Source: Halomonas chromatireducens | Lineage (GTDB): Bacteria > Pseudomonadota > Gammaproteobacteria > Pseudomonadales > Halomonadaceae | Reading direction: 5' to 3' | Length of the DNA: 64,000 nucleotides | NCBI RefSeq assembly: GCF_001545155.1 | Contig: NZ_CP014226.1 | Span: forward strand, 1,858,846 to 1,922,845 | Shown here: in pieces, positions 15,135 through 22,853 of the stretch | Numbering within the stretch: position 1 is the stretch's first letter | Layout of the letters: every line of letters begins with the position of its first letter | Translations under genes and position numbers: made by a program | The notes under the pieces: generated by a model | Told to the model about the DNA's origin: nothing | What the model saw: only the letters and a program-made list of their open reading frames with translations | The model's database searches: none

Positions 15135-15758
15135 TCAGTCAGGCGAGCGCGTGTTCAGGCGTTCCAGGATATCGATGACGCTGTCGGCCACCTCGGCAAT
15201 ACGCTGGCTGCGATCCATGGCGAGCTTGCGCAGCATGCGATAGGCCTGCTCCTCGTCGCAGTCCTGATGCTTCATCAACAGCCCCTTGGCGCGTTCGATG
15301 CGCTTGCGCTCGGTGAGCTGGTTGCGGGTCTTCTCCAGTTCGCGGCGCATGGACTGGAAGGCATCGAAGCGGGCAATCGCCACCTCGATGATCGCCTTGA
15401 CCCGGCCGGGAATCAGGCCGTCGACCACGTAGGCGCTGACGCCGACCTTGAGGGCGGCCTGGAGGATGTCCGGGTCGTGCTGGTCGGCGAAGAAGACCAC
15501 CGGGCGCGGGTTCTCGCGGTTGAGCAGCGCCATGCTGTCCAGGGTGTCGCGGTCGGGGGATTCCATGTCGATGATCACCACGTCGGGCTGGTGCCGGGCG
15601 ACCATCTCGTTGAGGCTCGCCGGGCTCGTCAGGCGGCAGACCACACGGTGTCCATCGGCGACCAGGGCCTCCTCGACCATGGCCGCGCGCACGACTTCAT
15701 CATCAACCAGCAGCACATTCAGCGGTGGGGGCATGGCAGTCTCGCTAGTCACTTGCAT
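15135..15758 (-). CDS. nasT: ANTAR-domain transcription antiterminator
   Basis: 207 aa. An N-terminal receiver domain (VLLVDDEVVRAAMVEEAL, phospho-acceptor position in VIIDMESPD) is followed by a coiled coil and a C-terminal ANTAR domain (RKRIERAKGLLMKHQDCDEEQAYRMLR in two pieces, about residues 147-200). NasT binds paired hexaloop hairpins in leader RNA and prevents termination. Two leaders of this kind lie on either side of it. The start at 15758 (MQVTS) is chosen over an upstream ATG that lacks any ribosome site; the ATG at 15734 is also possible. The receiver is bound by NasS and is probably not phosphorylated. Confidence 0.92.
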   Translation of the reverse strand: MQVTSETAMPPPLNVLLVDDEVVRAAMVEEALVADGHRVVCRLTSPASLNEMVARHQPDVVIIDMESPDRDTLDSMALLNRENPRPVVFFADQHDPDILQAALKVGVSAYVVDGLIPGRVKAIIEVAIARFDAFQSMRRELEKTRNQLTERKRIERAKGLLMKHQDCDEEQAYRMLRKLAMDRSQRIAEVADSVIDILERLNTRSPD

Positions 15759-15884
15759 CTCTACGCTGCGATGCAAAATACATTCCAGATATTGCAACTC
15801 CGCGGCACGCCAAGTCCTGCGGGCCGGGTCTTGACGGCCTGGCGCTGTGTCTGGCGATTATTCGGTCCGATGCGCGGCGTTTCG

Positions 15885-15899
15885 GCACTACCGTGGTGC
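15885..15899. promoter_or_regulatory. NtrC-like binding site upstream of nasA
   Basis: GCACT-accgt-GGTGC fits GCAC-N7-GTGC. It lies 100 bp before the -24 element of the nasA promoter, a typical enhancer distance. It could also serve nasT, which starts on the other side at 15758. Confidence 0.6.
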
Positions 15900-15998
15900 A
15901 GCATGGCAGTTGGGGTGAGAGATCCTGGGGCAGTGGCTCGATGTCAGGAACGATAGAAGGCCATCAGGGAGCCGGAATACTGGCAGATGCCGTTCGCC

Positions 15999-16014
15999 TG
16001 GCACAAAGATTGCT
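15999..16014 (+). promoter_or_regulatory. Sigma-54 promoter of nasA
   Basis: TGGCAC-AAAGA-TTGCT is an exact match to the sigma-54 consensus with the -24 GG and -12 GC correctly spaced. The start of transcription should fall near 16025. Confidence 0.85.
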
Positions 16015-16031
16015 TCATCCTGTATAGAAAA

Positions 16032-16047
16032 TGCTCAACGCTGGGCA
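16032..16047 (+). promoter_or_regulatory. ANTAR-target-type hairpin in the nasA leader
   Basis: TGCTC-AACGCT-GGGCA: a 5-bp stem (one G-T pair) with a hexaloop having A1 and G4. It begins about 7 bases after the predicted start, as at the nirB leader. A weaker second candidate, GGC-AACGAC-GCC at 16079-16090, also has A1 and G4 and overlaps the left arm of the terminator, as the antitermination model requires. Confidence 0.65.
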
Positions 16048-16085
16048 AAGCAGCAAGAGGCGCCCACCGCGCTTCATCGGCAACG

Positions 16086-16137
16086 ACGCCCACCCGCCGT
16101 CTCTGCTACAGAGTCGGCGGGTGGGCGTTTGCATTTT
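16086..16137 (+). terminator. Leader intrinsic terminator (attenuator) of nasA
   Basis: ACGCCCACCCGCCG (16086-16099) pairs perfectly with CGGCGGGTGGGCGT (16115-16128), with CTCT/AGAG inside the loop and TTGCATTTT after it. It lies 27 bases before the nasA start codon. Confidence 0.88.
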
Positions 16138-16163
16138 GCGAACATGCGTTACAGGAGATCGTC

Positions 16164-18947
16164 ATGCACCAGGCTCTAACCACTTGCCCCTACTGCGGTG
16201 TTGGCTGCGGCGTGCAGGCGGAAGTCGACGGCGAGCGCATCATCGGCGTCAGCGGTGACAGCACGCATCCGGCGAATTTCGGGCGGCTCTGCGTCAAGGG
16301 TTCGGCGCTGCACGAGACCCTGGGTGAGCATGGCCGGCTGACGCGTCCCCGGGTCGACGGCGTGGAGGTGGACTGGGACACGGCACTGGATGCCGTGGCC
16401 GACAGGCTTCAGGCCACACGCCGCGACCATGGCAACCATGCCGTGGCGGCCTACCTCTCGGGTCAGCTGCTCACCGAGGACTATTACGTTGCCAACAAGC
16501 TGTTCAAGGGCTTCCTGGGGACGCCGCACCTGGACACCAACTCGCGGCTCTGCATGGCCTCGGCGGTGGCGGCCTACAAGCGCGCCTTCGGCGCCGACGC
16601 CGTGCCCTGCAACTACGAGGACCTGGAGGAGGCGGAGCTGGTGGTGCTGGTGGGGTCGAACCTGGCCTGGAACCATCCGGTGCTGTATCAGCGCATCAAG
16701 GCGGCCAAGCAGATCAATCCGCTGATGCGGGTGGTGGTGATCGACCCCAGGGTCACCGATAGCTGCGAGATCGCCGACCTCTATCTCGGCCTCGCGCCCG
16801 GCAGCGATGCGCGGCTGTTCAATGGCCTGCTGGCCTGGATGGACGACCGTTCCAAGCTGGACCGGGTCTACCTGGAGAAGCACACCCTGGGCATGGAAGA
16901 GGCCCTGGCGGCGGCCCGCGAGGACGACACCTCGCTGGAGGCCATTGCCGCCGACTGCGATGTGGACCCGGAGCGGCTGGAAACCTTCTTCTACTGGTTC
17001 TCAAGCCACCTCCACGTGGTGACGCTCTACTCCCAGGGCGTCAACCAGTCCTCCAGCGGCACCGACAAGTGCAACGCCATCATCAATTGCCATCTGGCCG
17101 GCGGCAAGATCGGCCTGCCGGGGGCGGGGCCCTTCTCGATCACCGGCCAGCCCAACGCCATGGGCGGCCGCGAAGTGGGCGGGTTGGCCAACCAGCTGGC
17201 CGCGCACATGGACTACCATACGCCGGACGCCCTCGAACGGGTCACGCGCTTCTGGACGACAGAATCGCTCGAGCCCACCCTGCCCGACGCGCCAGGCCAC
17301 AAGGCGGTGGAGCTGTTCGAGGCCATCGAGCGGGGCGAGGTTCAGGCGGTGTGGATCATGGCCACCAACCCGGTGGTGAGCCTGCCGGATGCCAACCGCG
17401 TGCGGGCGGCCCTGGCCAAGTGTCCGCTGGTGATCGTCTCCGAATGCATGGCCGACACCGATTTGCTCCCCTTTGCCGATATCGTGCTGCCGGCCTCGAG
17501 CTGGTCCGAGAAGGATGGCACCGTGACCAACTCCGAGCGGCGTATCTCCCGCCAGCGCGGGCTGCTGCCGCCCCCGGGGGAGGCCCGTCACGACTGGTGG
17601 ATCATCGGCGAGGTGGCCAGGCGGCTCGGTTTCGGCGAAGCCTTTGCCTATGAACACCCCAGCGAGATCTTCGACGAGCATGCCCGGCTCTCCGGCTTCG
17701 AGAATGGTGAAGGCCCCGGCGAGGGCCGCCGGCTGTTCGATATCTCCGGCCTGACCGGGCTCGACCGCGACGCCTATGATGCCCTGGCGCCGATCCAGTG
17801 GCCGGTGACGCGGGGTGCGCCGAGCGGCACGGCGAGGCTGTTCGAGGATGGGCGCTTTGCCACCCCGGATGGCAAGGCGCGACTGATTGCGGTACACCCA
17901 CGGGGGCCAGAGCAGGCCCTGAGCGAGGTTCGTCCGCTAAGGCTCAATACCGGCAGGGTGCGTGATCAGTGGCACACCATGACCCGCACCGGCCGTGCGC
18001 CACGGCTGATGAATCACCGCAGCGAACCCTTCATCGAGCTCCATCCCGACGATGCGCACCACTACGGTATCGATGACAAGGCGCTGGCGCGGCTGGAGGG
18101 AGCGGGTGGGGACTATGTGGGGCGCGTGCGGGTATCCAAGGCGCAGCGGCGTGGCGAAGTGTTCGTGCCCATGCACTGGACCGGCCGGTTCAGCGGTGCT
18201 GCCCGCATGGGCAGCCTGCTGGCGCCCCATTGCGATCCTGTTTCCGGTCAGCCGGAATCGAAGCACGGGGCCGTGTCGATAGCGCCGCTGGCGCCGAGCT
18301 GGCAAGCTACGCTGATAGTAGCCGACGACCTGGCGCTGGATGCGGCATGGTGCGACAGTTCGCGCTACTGGGCTCGTATACCGCTATCCGACTGTCAGCG
18401 CTGGCAGTTGGCAGGCGGCAAGAGAGGTAATGACATGCCCGACTGGCAGGCCTGGCTGGCCGAGCATCTGCCGGTGGCGCCGACGCTTTGGTGCGAGGAC
18501 CCGGGCGATGGTCGCCTGCGTGCTGCGGGCATCGCCGATGGCAAGCTGCGCTGGTGGTTGATGGTAGGCCCCCCCGGCGAGCTGCCCGGCATTGCCTGGC
18601 TCGATGAGCGCTTCCAGGAGGCCGCGCGGGGTGAACGCCTGGATGCGGCGCGGCAGCGGCGGCTGCTGGCCGGCTGTGACGATGGTGCCGCCGACAGCGG
18701 ACCTGTCGTGTGCAGTTGCCATCAGGTGGGCCAGAGTACCATTCGCCATGCCATTCGCAGTGGTGACGACAGCGTCGAGGCGCTGGGTGCCCGATTGGCC
18801 TGCGGCACCCAGTGTGGCAGCTGCATTCCCGAGTTGAAGTCCCTGATTGAAGAAGCAAGAGCGGAAGGAAATGCCCAAGAAGGTGCCGACGAGGAGAGGG
18901 CCCATGCGAGCGCTGAGCCGAAGTCTGAAAACGTTACTATCGCGTGA
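16164..18947 (+). CDS. nasA: Assimilatory nitrate reductase, catalytic subunit
   Basis: 927 aa. An N-terminal [4Fe-4S] motif (CPYCGVGCGV then GRLCVKG) is followed by the three molybdopterin oxidoreductase segments (for example GQPNAMGGREVGG and LPASSWSEKDGTVTNSERRISR) and a molybdopterin dinucleotide-binding domain near residues 590-710 (LNTGRVRDQWHTMTRTG). The C-terminal BFD-like [2Fe-2S] domain has VVCSCHQVGQ and CGTQCGSCIPEL, the arrangement of Klebsiella-type NasA. It reduces nitrate to nitrite in the cytoplasm using a bis-MGD molybdenum centre. The start at 16164 follows AGGAG; everything upstream is leader RNA with promoter, hairpin and terminator. Its 3' end overlaps cobA by 44 bases. 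Confidence 0.95.
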   Translation: MHQALTTCPYCGVGCGVQAEVDGERIIGVSGDSTHPANFGRLCVKGSALHETLGEHGRLTRPRVDGVEVDWDTALDAVADRLQATRRDHGNHAVAAYLSGQLLTEDYYVANKLFKGFLGTPHLDTNSRLCMASAVAAYKRAFGADAVPCNYEDLEEAELVVLVGSNLAWNHPVLYQRIKAAKQINPLMRVVVIDPRVTDSCEIADLYLGLAPGSDARLFNGLLAWMDDRSKLDRVYLEKHTLGMEEALAAAREDDTSLEAIAADCDVDPERLETFFYWFSSHLHVVTLYSQGVNQSSSGTDKCNAIINCHLAGGKIGLPGAGPFSITGQPNAMGGREVGGLANQLAAHMDYHTPDALERVTRFWTTESLEPTLPDAPGHKAVELFEAIERGEVQAVWIMATNPVVSLPDANRVRAALAKCPLVIVSECMADTDLLPFADIVLPASSWSEKDGTVTNSERRISRQRGLLPPPGEARHDWWIIGEVARRLGFGEAFAYEHPSEIFDEHARLSGFENGEGPGEGRRLFDISGLTGLDRDAYDALAPIQWPVTRGAPSGTARLFEDGRFATPDGKARLIAVHPRGPEQALSEVRPLRLNTGRVRDQWHTMTRTGRAPRLMNHRSEPFIELHPDDAHHYGIDDKALARLEGAGGDYVGRVRVSKAQRRGEVFVPMHWTGRFSGAARMGSLLAPHCDPVSGQPESKHGAVSIAPLAPSWQATLIVADDLALDAAWCDSSRYWARIPLSDCQRWQLAGGKRGNDMPDWQAWLAEHLPVAPTLWCEDPGDGRLRAAGIADGKLRWWLMVGPPGELPGIAWLDERFQEAARGERLDAARQRRLLAGCDDGAADSGPVVCSCHQVGQSTIRHAIRSGDDSVEALGARLACGTQCGSCIPELKSLIEEARAEGNAQEGADEERAHASAEPKSENVTIA

Positions 18948-19818
18948 TGCCTTGAACGCGGGTTTGGCACGCTTTGGCCTCGGTCGCTCTTTCCGCTGCC
19001 TGGGAGACGCCAGGGAGTGTGGCAGCATGCCCTCCCTGGCGCTGCGCGGCGGTTGCCAGCCGGGGCGTGTCTACCTGGTGGGTGCCGGGAGCGGCGACGT
19101 GGAGCTATTGACGCTGAAGGCCGCCCGTCTGCTGCAGCAGGCCGACGCCATCGTCTACGACCGCCTGATCGGCGATGAGGTACTGTCGCTGATTCCCCCC
19201 GGACGGGAACGCTACTATGTGGGCAAGGCGCGGGGTCATCACAGCGTACCTCAGGCCGAGATCGGTGAGCTGATGGTCAAGCTGGCGGGGCAGGGCAAGT
19301 CGGTGGTGCGCCTGAAAGGCGGTGATCCCGGCATCTTCGGGCGCATGGGTGAAGAGCTTGCCGCCCTGGCCGAGGCCAATGTGCCCGCCGAGATCGTACC
19401 CGGTATCACGGCGGCGTCGGCGGCCGCCGCCGGCATGGGTATCCCGCTGACCGATCGCGGCCACGCCCAGCAGGTGCGCTTCATCACCGCCCAACTGTGC
19501 CGCGAGGGTGGCGAGCCCGACTGGGGCGATCTGGCCCGGCGGGACGAGACCCTTATCTTCTATATGGGCCTCTCCAAGGTGGAAACCATCTGTTCCGGTT
19601 TGCGCCTGGCAGGGCTGCCCGATGACTGGCCGATCATGCTGGTCGCCAACGCCAGCCATGCCGACCAGCAGGCGCTCACCGGCACCTTGGCGGATATGCC
19701 GGCGAAACTGGCGGCGCAGCCCTTGCCTTCGCCCTGCCTGATCGTGGTGGGCAGCGTGGTGAGCCTGGTCGCCAGCAGCCTCGCGGCGGCAAAGTCGCTG
19801 AACGAAACATCCTCCTGA
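18904..19818 (+). CDS. cobA: Uroporphyrinogen-III C-methyltransferase
   Basis: 304 aa. The core (about residues 50-290) has VYLVGAGSGDVELLTLKAA, YDRLIGDEVL, VVRLKGGDPGIFGRMGEE and VPGITAASAAAAGMGIPLTDR, the SAM-binding and active-site blocks of the SUMT family. It makes precorrin-2, the precursor of siroheme, the cofactor NirB needs. It is the single-domain type, without the CysG oxidase/chelatase part. The start at 18904 with GAGGAG upstream lies inside nasA, so the two are co-transcribed and probably coupled. The first 50 residues are a basic extension not needed for the fold; a later start in frame cannot be excluded. Confidence 0.9.
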   Translation: MRALSRSLKTLLSRDALNAGLARFGLGRSFRCLGDARECGSMPSLALRGGCQPGRVYLVGAGSGDVELLTLKAARLLQQADAIVYDRLIGDEVLSLIPPGRERYYVGKARGHHSVPQAEIGELMVKLAGQGKSVVRLKGGDPGIFGRMGEELAALAEANVPAEIVPGITAASAAAAGMGIPLTDRGHAQQVRFITAQLCREGGEPDWGDLARRDETLIFYMGLSKVETICSGLRLAGLPDDWPIMLVANASHADQQALTGTLADMPAKLAAQPLPSPCLIVVGSVVSLVASSLAAAKSLNETSS

Positions 19819-19902
19819 TCTGCTAGTCTCAGGGGTGTGCCATGCTTGATCGGGCCACGCTTGGTCTGGTCAGGCGGGCGCGCCACTCAACCGGAGATGA
19901 TG

Positions 19903-20040
19903 ATGAAGAAAGTCAGGATTCGTGACAACGCGCTGAAGGCACAGATGCGTACGCCGATGTTCCGCACGCAACAGCAGAAGCCCAAGAAGGGCAAGGGGAG
20001 CTACTCCCGCAAGAGGCGGGAGTATCGCCAAGCGGCCTGA
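19903..20040 (+). CDS. arfA: Alternative ribosome-rescue factor A
   Basis: 45 aa. IRDNALKAQMRTPMFRTQQ followed by KPKKGKGSYSRKRRE matches the E. coli ArfA core (IKDNAIEALLHDPLFR...KKGKGSYMRK). ArfA binds ribosomes stalled on mRNA without a stop codon and recruits release factor 2. The hydrophobic C-terminal tail of the E. coli full-length protein is absent. The ATG at 19903 is the third of three in a row and has GGAG six bases upstream. A perfect 9-bp hairpin lies in the coding region just after the conserved KGKGS, which is where the E. coli gene carries its regulatory stem. That would let the cell make ArfA mainly when tmRNA is overwhelmed. Confidence 0.85.
   Translation: MKKVRIRDNALKAQMRTPMFRTQQQKPKKGKGSYSRKRREYRQAA
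20002..20024 (+). promoter_or_regulatory. Hairpin within arfA coding sequence
   Basis: TACTCCCGC (20002-20010), loop AAGAG, GCGGGAGTA (20016-20024): a perfect 9-bp stem covering codons 34-41. No U-run follows, so RNase III cleavage, rather than termination, is the likelier way to make the non-stop message. Confidence 0.7.
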
Positions 20041-20102
20041 GTGGCTGTTTCGCAATACTTCCATCAGGGCAGGATGCCTGACACCTACAGCAGGGAGCTG
20101 AC

Positions 20103-21152
20103 ATGGATGATGGGCTGGGTAATCTCTCACTGTTTACGCGCAGGGTACTGATCGCGGTGGGGCTGGTCGCTCTGGTGGCGATCCTGCTTTACTTTGCTGG
20201 TCAACTGATCGATGTTTTGCTGCTGGTGTTCGCCGGCATACTCGTGGCGGTTTCCATCGATGGTGTCTCCCAGCTTGTGGCTCGCTACCTGCCGCTGTCG
20301 CGCTTCTGGACGCTTTCCCTCGCCTTTGTCCTGATCCTGCTTCTGTCCGTGGTGCTAGGTTTTGTGATTGGGCCCCCCATGAAGGAGCAGCTGCCGCAGC
20401 TGATTCAGCAGCTACCGGAGGCGCTGCAGGAGCTGGCGGTCACGCTATTGGAGCTGCCGGGTATCGAAGCGGCGCTCAAGGAAGTGGAGGAGCCGGGACA
20501 GCTCATCAATCCGCTGCTGGAGCAGTTCACCGCGCTCTTCACTTCCACTTTCGGTGCCATCGCCAGCTTCTTCCTGATCCTGTTGATCGGTTTCTACCTG
20601 GTGCTGAGCCCTTCCATGTACCTGGGCAACATGCTGCTGCTGTTTCCACCGGCCCGTCGCGGGCGCTGGCGGGAAGTCCTTGCCATCCAGGGCAGGGCCC
20701 TGCGCCTGTGGCTGCTGAGCCGTCTTATCTCCATGCTCTTCGTCGGCATCTCTATCAGTATTGGCTTGTATTTCATGGACGTGCCCATGGCCGGCGCCTT
20801 GGGCTTGATTGCCGGCCTGCTCACCTTCATTCCCTATCTGGGGCCGATACTGGGCATGATCCCCACCGTGCTGATCGCTTTTCTGACGTCACCCGAGCTG
20901 GCGCTCTATGCCATCATTCTCTATTTCATCGTGGAAACTCTGGAGTCGAACGTGGTCATGCCCATTGCCGCCAAGGGAGTGGTACGGCTGCCGCCGGCCT
21001 ATACCGTCATCGTGCAGCTCGCCGGCGCGGCGGTTGCCGGCCTGGCCGGCGTTATACTGGCAACGCCACTCGCCGTGGTAGCGGTGGTTGCCATCCAGAT
21101 GCTCTATATCGAGGATGTGCTGGGCGATAAAGTCGACGTGCTAGGAAAATGA
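20103..21152 (+). CDS. AI-2E/PerM-family membrane transporter
   Basis: 349 aa with about eight hydrophobic helices and a long soluble loop near residues 90-150, the layout of the AI-2E exporter (TqsA/PerM/YdiK) family. Conserved segments include GPPMKEQLPQL, LTFIPYLGPILGMIP and FIVETLESNVVMPIAAKG. Members export small molecules or act in ion homeostasis; some halophile relatives are Na+/H+ antiporters. The substrate here cannot be told. A GGGAG precedes the ATG. It follows arfA by 62 bases and may share its transcript. Confidence 0.85.
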   Translation: MDDGLGNLSLFTRRVLIAVGLVALVAILLYFAGQLIDVLLLVFAGILVAVSIDGVSQLVARYLPLSRFWTLSLAFVLILLLSVVLGFVIGPPMKEQLPQLIQQLPEALQELAVTLLELPGIEAALKEVEEPGQLINPLLEQFTALFTSTFGAIASFFLILLIGFYLVLSPSMYLGNMLLLFPPARRGRWREVLAIQGRALRLWLLSRLISMLFVGISISIGLYFMDVPMAGALGLIAGLLTFIPYLGPILGMIPTVLIAFLTSPELALYAIILYFIVETLESNVVMPIAAKGVVRLPPAYTVIVQLAGAAVAGLAGVILATPLAVVAVVAIQMLYIEDVLGDKVDVLGK

Positions 21153-21289
21153 TCGAACGTGTTGATGGCTTTGATGCGGTATCCCCCCAGGTAAAGCCTT
21201 ATGCTTGACGGCGGTCGGCGTGAAGGGCCGGTTTGTAAGTAGTGTGGAATGGTCACGACCTTGCAAATCACCGGGGGGCAACCGCTGCA

Positions 21290-21877
21290 ATGACAACGCG
21301 TATCCTGATTCTCCAGGGGCATCCCGATGCCGGTGGAGCTCATCTTTGCCACTCTCTGGCCGAGCACTACCGTGCAGGTGCGGAATCCCATGGACATGAG
21401 GTACGGGTGGTCGATATCGGCGAACTCGACTTTCCCTTGCTGCGTAGCCAGAAGGCATGGAAGGAGGAGCCACTCCCGGCTGCCTTGCAGGAGGCACAGG
21501 ATGCCATTGCCTGGTGTCGGCATCTGGTGCTGTTTTTCCCGCTTTGGCTCGCTGACATGCCTGCGCTTGTGAAAGCCTTCCTTGAACAGGTTATGCGCCC
21601 TGGCTTCGCCTTCGAGTACGTGGAGGGCAATCCGCTGGGAAAGAAACGGTTGTCTGGCCGATCGGTGCGGCTGGTTGTCACCATGGGCATGCCTGCACTG
21701 GTCTATCGACATATCTACCGTGCGCATAGCATCAAGTCATTGGAACGCAATGTGCTCGGTTTCGTTGGCTTCTCCCCGGTTCACGAAACCCTGATCGGCA
21801 GAGTTGAGTCGATGAGTGAACAGGGGCGTGCGAAATGGTTTCGCAAGATGCATGAGTATGGCGCCGACGCGGAGTAG
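21290..21877 (+). CDS. NAD(P)H:quinone oxidoreductase-type flavoprotein
   Basis: 195 aa, flavodoxin-like fold of the NQO1/KefF/MdaB type: ILILQGHPDAGGAHLCHSL at the N-terminus (FMN/FAD phosphate loop), VLFFPLWLADMPALVKAFLEQV in the middle, and a C-terminal lid. Such enzymes carry out two-electron reduction of quinones or act as ancillary subunits of potassium efflux systems; no Kef channel is adjacent. The ATG at 21290 starts the family-conserved first strand. The ribosome site (GGGGGG) is poor. It lies between a permease and kynA, with no sign of shared function. Confidence 0.8.
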   Translation: MTTRILILQGHPDAGGAHLCHSLAEHYRAGAESHGHEVRVVDIGELDFPLLRSQKAWKEEPLPAALQEAQDAIAWCRHLVLFFPLWLADMPALVKAFLEQVMRPGFAFEYVEGNPLGKKRLSGRSVRLVVTMGMPALVYRHIYRAHSIKSLERNVLGFVGFSPVHETLIGRVESMSEQGRAKWFRKMHEYGADAE

Positions 21878-21981
21878 GGTGATAGGCGGCATCGAATTTT
21901 TGGGCACTGGCGGTCTGCGTGGACTGGCAATACCATGGGGGGACAGCCAATACCGCAGCGTGAGCAGGGAGTGCCCGAAGT

Positions 21982-22839
21982 ATGGCCAATCGAGATGCCC
22001 GTTCGCCGGAAGGCCGGACGGTGGAGTTGGACGGTGAAGGGGTCCACTGGGACCAGGACATCAGTTATGGGCAGTACCTGCAGTTGGAGCCGCTGCTCGC
22101 CTGTCAGCAGCGGCGTTCCGATCAGCACGATGAGATGTTGTTCATCGTCATCCATCAGGTTTCCGAATTGTGGCTCAAGCAGTGTCTGCATGAAGCCCAT
22201 GCCGCAGCGGCGCACATTGCTGAAGAGAAGCTCGCGCCCGCTTTCAAGATGCTATCGCGGGTCGCTCGCATCCAGGAACAGATGATTCATGCCTGGGAGG
22301 TGCTGGTCACCATGACGCCGGCGGACTATGCCAGCTTTCGCGACAGCCTGGGCCAGAGTTCGGGGTTTCAGTCCTATCAGTACCGGGAACTGGAGTTCCT
22401 GCTCGGCAACAAGAATCCCAGGCTGGTCGAAGTCCACCGCGGTCATCCTCAGCATTACCGGCGGCTGAACGAGGTTCTCACTGCGCCCAGCCTCTACGAC
22501 ATCAGCCTGCAGCTGTTGGAGCGTCGCGGTTTCTCACTTCCCCGCGGCTGCATCGACCGCGACTGGTCGCAGCCCTACCAGCCCTGTGATGCGGTGGAGC
22601 AGGCCTGGGCCAGGATCTATCGCGAGCCGGAAGCACATTGGGATCTCTATGAGCTGGCCGAGAAGCTCGTCGATACCGAGTACAATTTTCACAAGTGGCG
22701 CTTCAGCCATATGAAGACGGTGGAGCGCATCATCGGCTACAAGCCTGGCACCGGCGGCACGGGCGGTGTCTCTTTCCTGGTCAAGGCCCTGGACCTGCAG
22801 TTCTTCCCCGAACTGTGGTCGGTGAGGACCAGCATGTGA
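21982..22839 (+). CDS. kynA: Tryptophan 2,3-dioxygenase
   Basis: 285 aa, the bacterial TDO length. Visible are SYGQYLQLEPLL, MLFIVIHQVSELWLKQ with the active-site His, FQSYQYRELEFLLGNK, and the heme ligand His in KWRFSHMKTVERIIG followed by GTGGTGGVSFL. The enzyme opens the indole ring of L-tryptophan to N-formylkynurenine with a ferrous heme. The start at 21982 has GGGAG a few bases before. kynU follows after 14 bases, so they form one operon. A formamidase (kynB) is not in the window. Confidence 0.95.
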   Translation: MANRDARSPEGRTVELDGEGVHWDQDISYGQYLQLEPLLACQQRRSDQHDEMLFIVIHQVSELWLKQCLHEAHAAAAHIAEEKLAPAFKMLSRVARIQEQMIHAWEVLVTMTPADYASFRDSLGQSSGFQSYQYRELEFLLGNKNPRLVEVHRGHPQHYRRLNEVLTAPSLYDISLQLLERRGFSLPRGCIDRDWSQPYQPCDAVEQAWARIYREPEAHWDLYELAEKLVDTEYNFHKWRFSHMKTVERIIGYKPGTGGTGGVSFLVKALDLQFFPELWSVRTSM

Positions 22840-22853
22840 GGAGCCTCGAGCCC

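Noticed and set aside
15987..16163. Longer nasA frame from 15987
   Set aside because: This stretch contains the sigma-54 promoter, a hairpin and a terminator of the nasA leader. The real start is 16164.
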